Origin: G965262015 sp965262015
GTDB lineage: Bacteria > Spirochaetota > Leptospiria > Turneriellales > CBDBES01
DNA: 64,000 bases
Direction: 5' to 3'
Assembly: GCA_965262015.1 (NCBI GenBank)
Contig: OZ253494.1
Span: forward strand, 248,001 to 312,000
The first letter of the stretch is position 1. The number at the start of each line of letters is the position of its first letter. Under the pieces are notes generated by a model. The model made no database searches, was not told where the DNA came from, and saw only the letters and a list, made by a program, of their open reading frames with translations. Made by a program: the position numbers and the translations under genes. Below are positions 8,361 to 18,200 of this stretch, piece after piece.

Positions 8361-8918
8361 ATGACAAGAACTCGTCGAAAAATTATTATTATTTTGTCCA
8401 GTATTACGTTGTTGGTGGGGGTGGTTTGGGTAATTGATAAACCTAGCTATGGATCAATTACGTTTTGTCTTTCCTCTGCTGTGGTTTTATTTAGTTTTTG
8501 GTGGCCACTACCAAGAAAAAAATATACTCAAAAGTGTCTTAAAGATATTATTTCTTTTAATTATAGTAATGATGACGGCAGGCACTCTATTGGTAATGAT
8601 AATCTTTTATTTGAGACGGCGTGGTCTAAAGCAAGTGATACTTCAATTCATATATATAATGATCCACCATCCATAGACGGGATAGCTGTTGTAAGAAATA
8701 AACCAAATATTTCAGATATTAGAGATGCCAGTACTTTTGACTTTTCTTCTCGTACAAGAACGCCAGAAGAGGGAGATATAGTTATTTTAAAAAATAAATA
8801 TGGTAACTATGCTGTCTTAAAAATAACGGATATTAAAGATAGTTCTAGATCTGATGAAGTCGATGAGGTTACTTTTGAGTATGTTATTAACCCAGATGGA
8901 TATAGCGATTTTAAATAA
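8361..8918 (+). CDS. Small two-TM membrane protein, function unknown
   Basis: The 185-residue protein has two adjacent N-terminal membrane segments (about residues 8-25 and 31-48) and a soluble, probably cytosolic C-terminal domain of ~130 residues that includes EGDIVILKNKYGNYAVLKIT, a beta-strand-rich stretch. I do not recognise the family. It sits between two HsdS tail relics and upstream of the PHP-AAA gene, with the same ~60-bp leader as that gene, so it may belong to the same or a parallel defence cassette. Confidence 0.65.
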   Translation: MTRTRRKIIIILSSITLLVGVVWVIDKPSYGSITFCLSSAVVLFSFWWPLPRKKYTQKCLKDIISFNYSNDDGRHSIGNDNLLFETAWSKASDTSIHIYNDPPSIDGIAVVRNKPNISDIRDASTFDFSSRTRTPEEGDIVILKNKYGNYAVLKITDIKDSSRSDEVDEVTFEYVINPDGYSDFK

Positions 8919-8937
8919 AGATGACTAAGGTCATCAA

Positions 8938-9003
8938 GTCAAAATTCTACGTGATACTTTGTTGTCACAGTTGGGGAGTGGTGGAATAGGAGTACAGCGT
9001 TAA
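8938..9003 (+). pseudogene. HsdS 3' tail relic B
   Basis: The frame reads VKI then LRDTLLSQLGSGGIGVQR and stop, a clear match to the C-terminal end of type I restriction specificity subunits (LRDTLLPKLxSGEIRV). Nothing else of hsdS is present. It ends 11 bp before the ATG of the PHP-AAA gene, the position a cargo gene occupies downstream of hsdS in many type I loci. Confidence 0.75.
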
Positions 9004-9014
9004 AATAGATTATT

Positions 9015-11777
9015 ATGAAAAAAGAAACAAATAAACGAGGATCGGAATGGCGTAAATGGGATTTACATGTACATACTCCTGAATCGCATGGATATAGAGG
9101 AGATTGGGAAGAATTTAAAACACAATTACAAGATGCTGATTGTGCTGTTATTGGTGTGAATGATTATTTTTCTATTGCTGGATATAAAAAATTAAAAGAA
9201 GAAATAGAAAATAGCACTTTAGATATTGGGGATAAAGTTATTTTGCCAGTTGTCGAAATGAGGATGACTGATTCATTGCAGAAAAATACAACCACAAACA
9301 GTGCAATTCATTTTAATTTTCATATCATTTTTAACGATATATTGAATGTTGAGGATATTGAAAGTTTCATAAAATCTTTAGAGTATGGAGATAGTAGCAT
9401 TGGATCTGACTATTATGATAAAATAAAATTACAAGATACAAAGGTCTCATTTAAAGACACATTAAAAAAATTACAATCTGATAAAAAGTTTCAAAATAAC
9501 TTTTTAATTTGGCTCCCTTACGATGAATATGGAGGAATTAGTGAAATCAATCCTAATTCAGATAGTCGGATAAAAGGAGATTTTACAAAAAAGTCTCATA
9601 TTCTTGGCTCATCAAATCAAAAACAAATAGATTTTTTTCTTTGGAAATCTGAATTGGAGGTAGATGGCACTCCAAAATTTAATCAAGAACAATTTAAAAA
9701 ATGGCTTGAACATAAAAAAGCTTGTATTAAAGGGAGTGATTCCCATTGTCACAAATACCCAATTGGAAAGTTACGGGACAAGAATTCAAAACCAATTGAA
9801 AAATTTTGTTGGATAAAAGCAAATCCTACTTTTGAAGGGTTAAAACAAATTGTTTATGATCCAGAAGATAGAGTGAAAATTCAAGAATTAAAACCAGAAG
9901 AAAAAGAAGATTATCAAGTAATTGATAAGGTAAAATTTATAGACAATTCTTTTCCCCCTGATGAGATTTTAATAAGTCAAAATTTGACAACAATTATTGG
10001 TGGAAAATCTACTGGTAAATCAATTCTACTAAGAAACATAGCACAAACGATTGATTTTACTGAAGTTTCAAACAGATTAAAAGAAGTTGGATTGCTAGAA
10101 TATAAAAAAGAAGTTTCTAATTTTAATGTTATTTGGAAAGACAAACAAGAAAATGAAAGAAATGAAAGAAATGAAGATAATGGAGTAAACAAGAAAATCA
10201 TTTATATTCCACAATCATATTTGAATAGACTTGTTGATAAAAAAGAAGATAAGACTTCAATTGATGACATCATTAAAAATGTTCTTGAACAGGAAAAGGG
10301 TGTGAAAACTGTATTTTCTCGCTTACAAGAGCAGAATAGGGATATAGAAAGAGATATTACACAAAGTATTGCAAATATTTTTTATAAAGAAAATGACATA
10401 AAAAAATTAAGTAAAAGTATTAAAGAAATTGGAGATAAAAAAGGTATCGAATTAGAGATAAAAAAATTAGAGCAAGAAGTTTCCGGACTTGAGAAAAAGA
10501 CAGGAATGAGTGACAATGAAATAAAAAAATATAATAATCTTTTAGAAAAAATTGAAGATTTAAAAAATAATCAAGAAAAAGTAGAAAAGGATATGCAATC
10601 TCTTAAAGTTTTAAAATCTCAAAAAAACTTTGATGTATTTGCAGAAAATCAAAATATACTAGATTCTCTTGATTCGGATATTCAAAAAACCTTAAAAGAT
10701 AGTTTACATACAGTTATAGAAGAAGCTGAAACAAAATGGAGAGAGCAAATAGAAGTTGAATATAAAAAATTAAAAAAACAAAAAACAGATAATCAAGATG
10801 AATTAAAAAAACAGTATAAATCCTTTAATCCTCTTTTAGAAAAATCTGAAAAATCAGAATCTTTCAAGGAAAAAATAGAAAAATTAAAAGAAGAAGATAA
10901 AAAACTGAAAGCTATAATTCGCCAAGAAGAGGAACATAGAACACTAAAAGATGAGTATATTGCCTTAATAGAAAACATTGCTAAAGATCACTCAAAGTTT
11001 TTTGATAATTTTTTCAATGCAAAAACAGAAATTTTGAAACAAAGAAGTATTACAGAAGATCAGGATTTAGAATTTAGGATAGAGGTTGTATTTGAAAAGA
11101 AATCTTTTCAAGAGGAATGTATAAATAAAATGTGTGATCAAAGAAAATTAAATCAGTTTCAAGACGTTTCTTTGCAAGATTATAAATATAATAAAGCTGA
11201 TTTTAAAAACGATATAGAAAAAATTATTAAAGGTATTTTAAGTGAAAAAGTAACCCTTGTAAACTCGTATTCAAAAAAAGAAGCAATTACGAGATTAGTC
11301 AAAAGTTGGTTTGTTTTTGATTACATAATTAAACAAAATGGAGACGAAATTTCTGAAATGTCTCCAGGAAAAAAATCTTTTGTTTTATTAAAACTTTTGA
11401 TTGAGCTTGATACTAGTAAATGCCCAATTTTATTAGATCAGCCAGAAGATGATTTAGACAATCGTTCAATTTATTATGATTTAGTAAAATTTATAAAGAC
11501 GAAGAAAAAAGAAAGGCAAATTATTATTGCAACCCATAACCCAAATTTAGTTGCTGGGGCTGACTCAGAATGTATAATCGTTGCAAATCAAGAAGGCAAT
11601 AAAGCAAAAAATAAAACTTATAAATTTGAATACGTTCAAGGTGCTTTAGAAAATACTTTTTTAAATAAAGACTCTAAATGTGTTCTAGAACAGAGAGGAA
11701 TTCAAGAACATGTTTGTGATATTCTTGAAGGTGGTAAGACTGCTTTTGAAACAAGAAAGAAAAAATATAACATTTAG
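9015..11777 (+). CDS. PHP-domain AAA/SMC-like ATPase (TrlF-like)
   Basis: The 920-residue protein begins with a PHP-type phosphoesterase motif (WDLHVHTPES, H18 and H20 as likely metal ligands) and a second metal-ligand-like block (KGSDSHCHKYPIGKL). It then has an ABC/SMC-type Walker A (GGKSTGKS, 329-336), a long Lys/Glu-rich coiled coil (~420-680), and a C-terminal LSPG-type signature (MSPGKKS) and Walker B (ILLDQPEDDLDNRS from ~805), then IIATHNPNLV. The layout matches predicted antiphage ATPases annotated as TrlF-like. It probably couples nucleic-acid sensing to PHP nuclease activity (inference). It is very AT-rich relative to its neighbours. Confidence 0.82.
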   Translation: MKKETNKRGSEWRKWDLHVHTPESHGYRGDWEEFKTQLQDADCAVIGVNDYFSIAGYKKLKEEIENSTLDIGDKVILPVVEMRMTDSLQKNTTTNSAIHFNFHIIFNDILNVEDIESFIKSLEYGDSSIGSDYYDKIKLQDTKVSFKDTLKKLQSDKKFQNNFLIWLPYDEYGGISEINPNSDSRIKGDFTKKSHILGSSNQKQIDFFLWKSELEVDGTPKFNQEQFKKWLEHKKACIKGSDSHCHKYPIGKLRDKNSKPIEKFCWIKANPTFEGLKQIVYDPEDRVKIQELKPEEKEDYQVIDKVKFIDNSFPPDEILISQNLTTIIGGKSTGKSILLRNIAQTIDFTEVSNRLKEVGLLEYKKEVSNFNVIWKDKQENERNERNEDNGVNKKIIYIPQSYLNRLVDKKEDKTSIDDIIKNVLEQEKGVKTVFSRLQEQNRDIERDITQSIANIFYKENDIKKLSKSIKEIGDKKGIELEIKKLEQEVSGLEKKTGMSDNEIKKYNNLLEKIEDLKNNQEKVEKDMQSLKVLKSQKNFDVFAENQNILDSLDSDIQKTLKDSLHTVIEEAETKWREQIEVEYKKLKKQKTDNQDELKKQYKSFNPLLEKSEKSESFKEKIEKLKEEDKKLKAIIRQEEEHRTLKDEYIALIENIAKDHSKFFDNFFNAKTEILKQRSITEDQDLEFRIEVVFEKKSFQEECINKMCDQRKLNQFQDVSLQDYKYNKADFKNDIEKIIKGILSEKVTLVNSYSKKEAITRLVKSWFVFDYIIKQNGDEISEMSPGKKSFVLLKLLIELDTSKCPILLDQPEDDLDNRSIYYDLVKFIKTKKKERQIIIATHNPNLVAGADSECIIVANQEGNKAKNKTYKFEYVQGALENTFLNKDSKCVLEQRGIQEHVCDILEGGKTAFETRKKKYNI

Positions 11778-11845
11778 GAAGAAAAAAATCAAGGTAATTC
11801 TCAAAATGATACAATAACCGTTCATGCTATAATTTTTTATATAAT

Positions 11846-12055
11846 ATGAGCACAATTGAACTAATAGAAAACGAAAAAAGAGATATTTTAAAATGTATTG
11901 AAGCAGGGAAACCGTTGCCAGACAGATACCGTTTTTTGTTATTTGAAGACAAAAAAGAAGTTGAACTTGTTTGGAATGGTAAAACGCAGGAAGTAAACAA
12001 AATAATTTTACCTTTTCAAACAATTGAAGTAGTAGATGAACCAAGGGCGGTATAA
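11846..12055 (+). CDS. Short fragment, possibly the N-terminus of a DNA methyltransferase
   Basis: The 69-codon frame contains GKPLPDRYRFLLFEDKKEVE and VWNGKTQEVNKIILPFQTIE. From memory this resembles the N-terminal leader of some site-specific DNA methyltransferases, but I cannot confirm that. It ends two codons after running into DNA homologous to the type IIG 3' end (junction near CCAAGGGCGG at 12041-12050), so it is probably a truncated gene. If the methyltransferase reading is right, this is one more RM relic in the island. Confidence 0.4.
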   Translation: MSTIELIENEKRDILKCIEAGKPLPDRYRFLLFEDKKEVELVWNGKTQEVNKIILPFQTIEVVDEPRAV

Positions 12056-12548
12056 AATAAAATATGAAATGGCAGATGAATATATTGTTGGCGGGTTTAG
12101 GATCGACACAATTCAGTCAAATCAGGATAATAACTTTCTTATTTCTCAAGAAGTTACTGGAACCAATGATGTGAGAAGATTGCATTTTGCGGTGAAAGAC
12201 AATAACAATGAGCGGGTATTGTGGGGAGATTCAGTGAATAAGACTCTGCTTAAAAATCAAGGCGAAAACCACTATTTGCTGGCTCTGCTAAACGCTAAAT
12301 TTATGGATTGGTATTTCCGAATCACTTCATCCAACAATCATGTTCAAGGCTATGAAATAGAACAACTCCCCATCCCTAAAATATCAAAACCAGAACAACA
12401 GCCGTTTATAGATTTAGTGGATAAAATTCTCACCACCAAACAACAGGGGCAAGACACCAGCACACTAGAAGCCCAAATAGATAAGATGGTTTATGAGCTT
12501 TATGACCTTACTGAGGATGAGATAAAAATTGTTGAGGGTGAGAAATGA
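12036..12548 (+). pseudogene. Detached C-terminal segment of a type IIG RM gene
   Basis: The 170-codon frame matches the last ~170 residues of the intact type IIG enzyme (18384-18894) at ~90% by eye, through the specificity domain (NNHVQGYEIEQLPIPKISKP) to the ending DKMVYELYDLTEDEIKIVEG. The nuclease, helical and methyltransferase parts are absent. Its stop overlaps the ATG of the TPR gene (GAGAAATGAGTAA), exactly as the full-length gene overlaps the zeta-like gene at 18891. It may be translated, but by itself it has no catalytic domain. Confidence 0.88.
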
Positions 12549-14893
12549 GTAACGACGAAGCAAAAAACTTTCTTCGTAAAGGCAATGCTCATCTTGCAGA
12601 AAAGAAATTTGACCAGGCTATTAAAGACTATAGTCAAGCCATTAAATTAAACCCTGAATATACTTCAGCTTATTACAATCGTGGCGGGGCTTACATTAGT
12701 AAAGGTGAGTATGACCGTGCTATTGAGAACTATAGTCAAGTCATTGCATTAGACCCTAAAAGTACTTCAGCTTATTACGCTCGTGGCGGGATTTACATTA
12801 ATAAAGGTGAGCATGACCGTGCTATTAAAGATTATAGTCAAGTCATTGCATTGGACCCTAAAAGTACTGATGCTTATTACGCTCGTGGTGGGGCTTATAG
12901 CAGGAAAGGTGAGTATGACTGTGCTATCGAGGACTATAGTCAAGTCATTGCCTTGGACTCTAAAAATACTTCAGCTTTTTTCAATCGTGGTTTGGCTTAT
13001 AGTAGTAAAGGTGAGTATGACCGTGCTATTGAGGACTATAGTCAAGTCATTGCATTAGACCCTAAAAATACTTCAGCTTATTACGCTCGTGGTTTGGCTT
13101 ATAGTAGTAAAGGTGAACATGACCGTGCTATCGAGGACTATAATCAAGTCATTGCCTTGGACCCTGAATATATTTCAGCTTTTTTCAATCGTGGCGGGGC
13201 TTATAGCAGTAAAGGTGAGTATGACTGTGCTATCGAGGACTATAGTCAAGCCATTGCATTGGACCCTAAAATGGCTGATGCTTATTATGCTCGTGGCGAT
13301 GTTTACATTAGTAAAGGTGAGTATGACCGTGCTATTGAGGACTACAGTCAAGTCATTGCATTGGACCCTAAAAATACTAATGTTTTTTTCAATCGTAGCG
13401 GGGTTTATAGCAGGGAAGGTGAACATGACCGTGCTATCGAGGACTATAATCAAGTCATTGCATTAGACCCCAAAAATACTTCAGCTTATTACGCTCGTGG
13501 CGGGGTTTACCTTAATAAAGGTGAGTATGACTGTGCTATTGAGGATTACAGTCAAGTCATTGCCTTGGACCCTAAAAGTACTAATGCTTTTTTCAATCGT
13601 GGCGGGGTTTATAGCAGGAAAGGTGAGTATGACCGTGCTATTAAAGACTATAGTCAAGTCATTGCCTTGGACCCTAAAAATACTGATGCTTTTTTCAATC
13701 GTGGCAAGGTTTATAGTAGTAAAGGTGAACATGACCGTGCTATTGAGGGCTACAGTCAAGTCATTGCCTTGGACCCTAAAAATACTGATGCTTTTTTCAA
13801 TCGTGGCAAGGTTTACAGTAGTAAAGGTGAACATGACCGTGCTATTGAAGACTATAATCAAGTCATTGCATTAGACCCTAAAAATACTTCAGATTATTAC
13901 GCTCGTGGTGGGGCTTATAGCAGGAAAGGTGAGTATGACCGTGCTATCGAGGATTACAGTCAAGTCATTGCATTAGACTCTAAAAATACTTCAGCTTATT
14001 ACGCTCGTGGCGGGGTTTACCTTAATAAAGGTGAGTATGACTGTGCTATCGAGGACTATAGTCAAGTCATTGCATTAGACTCTAAAAATACTGATGCTTA
14101 TTACGCTCGTGGTTTGGCTTATAGTAGTAAAGGTGAACATGGCCACGCTATTGAGGATTACAATCAAGTTATTGCATTGGACCCTAAAAATACTGATGCT
14201 TTTTTCAATCGTGGCGGGGTTTATAGTAATAAAGGTGAACATAACCGTGCTATTGAAGACTATAGTCAAGTCATTAAACTAAATCCTGAATATATTTCAG
14301 CTTATTACAATCGTGGTTTGGCTTATCGAATTATAGGCAAAGAACAAGAGGCTATAAAAGATTTTAAAGAGGTAAATCAATTAGACCCGACTGTTATTCC
14401 AAAGGAGCAAGTTAAGAAAACAGATGAGAAAGTTACAGAAGTTGAAGAAACAGTTAAGAAAACAGATGAGAAGGTTACAGAAGTTCAAAATTTTCAGAGC
14501 ATTTTCAAAGAGTTAAGAGACGAGTACAAAAAAGGAGAGGGTAGGTGGTTTTGGGCAAGTGTTTTGATTATCATTGGTGTTTTCATTGGTTTATGGTACT
14601 CAATATTATGTCTTAAAGCAGACTATAAAAATTTGTATCCTCTTTATGTTTTCTCATCAATTATTACATTTATTATTATCCGCCAATACACCAACGCTAA
14701 ACAGCTACGAATTGAAGCCAGCAACCGGTTAGCGATGGCAAAGATGTTTGAAAAAATACAACAAACTAAAGACAATCCACATTATCAAGATTTCATACGC
14801 AAAATAATTGACAGCATTGCCTATTCAATGCATAAAAATCAACAAGAATCGATAACACCAATTGATGAGATACTAAAACACTTTAAAAAATAA
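12545..14893 (+). CDS. TPR-array membrane protein with coiled coil
   Basis: The 782-residue protein has 18 consecutive 34-residue TPR units (~residues 3-615; consensus AYYARGxxYSxKGEYDRAIEDYSQVIALDPKNT, quoted in outline). These are followed by a duplicated coiled-coil segment (KKTDEKVTEVEETV then KKTDEKVTEVQ), two membrane segments (about residues 675-695 and 698-716) and a ~65-residue charged tail. The TPR array would be cytosolic and likely binds a partner protein. The repeats are nearly identical at the DNA level (102-bp period), so copy number can change by recombination. Translation is coupled to the RM tail before it. No enzyme domain is visible. Confidence 0.85.
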   Translation: MSNDEAKNFLRKGNAHLAEKKFDQAIKDYSQAIKLNPEYTSAYYNRGGAYISKGEYDRAIENYSQVIALDPKSTSAYYARGGIYINKGEHDRAIKDYSQVIALDPKSTDAYYARGGAYSRKGEYDCAIEDYSQVIALDSKNTSAFFNRGLAYSSKGEYDRAIEDYSQVIALDPKNTSAYYARGLAYSSKGEHDRAIEDYNQVIALDPEYISAFFNRGGAYSSKGEYDCAIEDYSQAIALDPKMADAYYARGDVYISKGEYDRAIEDYSQVIALDPKNTNVFFNRSGVYSREGEHDRAIEDYNQVIALDPKNTSAYYARGGVYLNKGEYDCAIEDYSQVIALDPKSTNAFFNRGGVYSRKGEYDRAIKDYSQVIALDPKNTDAFFNRGKVYSSKGEHDRAIEGYSQVIALDPKNTDAFFNRGKVYSSKGEHDRAIEDYNQVIALDPKNTSDYYARGGAYSRKGEYDRAIEDYSQVIALDSKNTSAYYARGGVYLNKGEYDCAIEDYSQVIALDSKNTDAYYARGLAYSSKGEHGHAIEDYNQVIALDPKNTDAFFNRGGVYSNKGEHNRAIEDYSQVIKLNPEYISAYYNRGLAYRIIGKEQEAIKDFKEVNQLDPTVIPKEQVKKTDEKVTEVEETVKKTDEKVTEVQNFQSIFKELRDEYKKGEGRWFWASVLIIIGVFIGLWYSILCLKADYKNLYPLYVFSSIITFIIIRQYTNAKQLRIEASNRLAMAKMFEKIQQTKDNPHYQDFIRKIIDSIAYSMHKNQQESITPIDEILKHFKK

Positions 14894-14941
14894 ACCAATG
14901 ATCTGGAAGTAAATGTTGATCTGATTAAAATATTACAAAAT

Positions 14942-14968
14942 TTATAAACGTTTTGCTAACGTTTATAA
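14942..14968. terminator. Perfect 11-bp hairpin after the TPR gene
   Basis: TTATAAACGTT pairs perfectly with AACGTTTATAA around a 5-nt loop, ~50 bp past the TPR stop codon. There is no U-run after it, so it is only a possible terminator or mRNA-stabilising structure. Confidence 0.4.
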
Positions 14969-14984
14969 GAAAAGTGTGTTTCGT

Positions 14985-15125
14985 ATAAATAAAACAGCGG
15001 TCAAGCATATTGAAACCCAAATCGACCAGATGGTTTATAAACTTTATGACCTAACCGATGATGAGATAAAAGTTATTGAGGAGGGATAATAGCAGAACTT
15101 GTAATTGTGATATCAAAAAATATGA
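14985..15125 (+). pseudogene. Type IIG 3' tail relic with start of an ORF115-like gene
   Basis: The in-frame codons to the stop at 15087 read AVKHIETQIDQ then MVYKLYDLTDDEIKVIEEG, a type IIG tail. The DNA that follows (GGAGGGATAATAGCAGAACTTGTAATT) matches the GAGGAGG-ATG and first codons of the membrane-anchor gene at 23665, after which homology is lost. The stretch upstream of AVKH (CGTATAAATAAAACAGCGGTC) is shared with the relic at 22340-22360. About 150 bp of noncoding DNA separates it from the type IIG gene. Confidence 0.75.
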
Positions 15126-15240
15126 CGTTAATAGCCACATAGAAGACAATCCCAACAAGCAACAAAAATCTATAAATAAAAATCTAAAAATTATTATTTC
15201 ACAATCTTATGTATAAATCATTAATAAATAGAACTAAATA

Positions 15241-18200
15241 ATGAGCCTATTACTATTAAAACAAACCTACAATCGAGATAATTACCTTGATTTTCTAGCG
15301 GACAAATTTAAGTTTTCCAAGAATCTTGCCCCTATCAGCATAGAAAATAATGATGTTAAATTTTTTCAACGACTAGGCACAATCACCACCCATGATGATA
15401 AAGAACTTCCCGTCTTTGAAATTTATATCAAACCCAACACCCAATTAAGCAGAAATCGTGTGCAATTACGTAATTTAGTTGCTAAGCAAATCCAAACAGA
15501 AGACGGTGCCTTGGCGGTTTATATTGATGCGGATAACCAGCAATGGCGGTTTAGTTTTATTGCCATTGAATATAGCTTTTCCGCTGAAGGTATTAAAAAA
15601 GAGCAAACAGCCAGCAAACGCTTTACTTACCTATTTGGCGAGAACACCAAAACCAGAACCGCAGAAGAAAGATTTAAAAAACTTAACAACCAATCCACCC
15701 TGCAAGACCTAAAAGAAGATTTTGCCGTTGAAGCATTGAATAAAGAATTTTACGATAAACTTTATAGATGGTATGAAAAGGCACACAATCAAGTTACTTT
15801 CCCAAATGATGAAAAAATGGAAAATCACATCCAAACCAGCCTGATTCGCCTTCTCACTCGCCTGCTATTCATATGGTTTATTAAAGAGAAAAAACTCATT
15901 AATCCTGATTTATTTAACCAAGAGAAATTACAAAATCTGATTGATTACAACCAACCCAGCAGTTTTTATAAAGCGATATTACAAAACCTATTTTTTGCTA
16001 CGCTCAATGTTGAAATTAATAAACGTGATTTTAGAGATGAAGAAGATACTCAAGGTGCAAATAAAGACTACGGCAATCAATACCGTTATCGTTATCACGC
16101 TTTAGTAAAAAATAAGGGAAAATGGAAATCGTCCTTTACTGAAACACCTTTTTTAAATGGTGGTTTATTTGAAAGTTTGGATAAAAAATTAAATGAATTT
16201 GTATTAGATGAAAATAATAATACTAAAAAAAATAGCTACGGTGATCAAATAATCAACCAAGAACATAAGAAACTTATTGATGATTGGAATGCAAATACTC
16301 GCCCAGAAAAAGCCATGATACGGATGGAGGGATTTTCCGAACACAAAAAGAACCCATTAAAAATTAGCAATCAGCTTTTTTTCAACAACGATGAAAATGA
16401 TTTAGGCTTGATTGATTTATTTAATCAATACCAATTTACCGTCGAAGAAAGCACCTCTCTAGACATAGAAGTTGCCCTTGACCCCGAACTATTGGGCAAG
16501 GTGTTTGAAAACCTGCTTGCCAGTTCTAATCCAGAAACAGGACAACAGGCTCGCAAAGCCACTGGCAGTTTTTACACCCCACGAGAAATTGTTAATTACA
16601 TGGTGGATGAAAGCCTGAAAGCGTATTTTTATCAGCACACAGATCTAACAGACAAGCAGATCAATACCCTGTTTGATGAATCTGAATTCACCAAGCAAAA
16701 AAACACTTTGAGTAAGCAACAAACGATAACCCTGATCCACGCCATAGATAAGCTAAAAATTCTTGACCCAGCGGTGGGCAGTGGTGCTTATCCGATGGGG
16801 GTTTTACAACGGCTGGTGCTAATTTTAGAAAAAGTGGATACAGAAAACACCCACTTCAAACAACAGCAAATCGACAAGGCACAACAAATCCCCGATGAAG
16901 CCAGTCGTACTAGTGCCATAGCGGCGATAGAGCAGGTTTTTTCACAACAAAACCAGCATAACGCTTATGGCAAGAAATTAATGCTAATCGAAAACTGCAT
17001 TTATGGCGTGGACATCCAACCCATCGCCATTCAAATATGCAAACTACGCTTTTTTATCAGCTTAACCGTTGAGCAAACCCCCAACCAGGACAAAGCCGAT
17101 AATTACACCATCAAAGCCCTGCCTAATTTAGAAACCAAATTTATTGTTGCCAATAGCCTGTTGCCTTTGGGCGAGATGCCCACATATATGTTTAAGGGGA
17201 AAATAGAAGAACTACAACAACAATTAGCTAAAATACGGCATAAGCATTTTAGTGCCAAGACCTTAAAAACTAAACACGAATACCGCAACAAAGATAAGCA
17301 ATTAAGACAAGAGTTATCTCAATTACTGCGGGAAGATTATCAACAGAATTGCGTCTGGGCAGAGGCAATGAAAATTGTCGATACAAAGACAAATAAATTG
17401 ATAAAAAATAAAAAACATTACCAGAATAAAATAGATGGAGAAAAACAAAGAACGTTTTCATCGGATAATACAAACCGTGCTAGTGATAAAGAGCAACAGA
17501 ATTGGCAAGATAAAATTATAGACTTAGAAGAAAATATTGCGTCAGAAAAAAAGATAATGCTACTCATATCCCACCATGATGAATCTCTAAAAAAGAAAAA
17601 TATATGGGGAAAAGCTGAAACCACGGCAAAAGAAAACGCTGAAAAATTTTATGCCAGAGTGAGAAAAATCGCCAACTGGGATTTATATAATCAAAATGCT
17701 GTAGCTGATTGGTTTCATCTTGAATGGCAATTTGGTGTTAAAAACGGCTTCGATATTGTTATTGGTAATCCACCTTATGCCCAAGTAAAAAGAAATGTCT
17801 ATGCCAAAACTAACTTTCCTTATTCACAAGGAATAGACAAGGGCAAACAAAATCTTTACAAATTATTTGTAGAATTGTCCCATAATCTTTGCAAAAATAA
17901 CGGCGTTGCCACAATGATTGTGCAAAGTAGTCTAATGGGCGACTTATCCTCTGCTGGAACACGGCAATTATTATTAGATAAAACACAACTCAAGCACATT
18001 ATCGAGTTTCCAAAAATGGCAACATCAAGAGAAAGACAGGTATTTAACTCAGTTACACAAGGCACCTGTATTTATCAATTTATTAAACAATCCGTTGATA
18101 ATTGCACTATTGATATATCCATCAACAATGACAGTGAAAGTATTAAAAAACTAATTTTTTCACCCATTGAAAAGGCAACAATACATACACTTTATCCAAA

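Noticed and set aside
12560..14390. 102-bp periodic repeats that could be mistaken for a CRISPR or satellite array
   Set aside because: The period is three times 34 codons, the frame is open throughout, and the translation is a TPR array. Open frames on the other strand and in other frames are shadows of the repeats.
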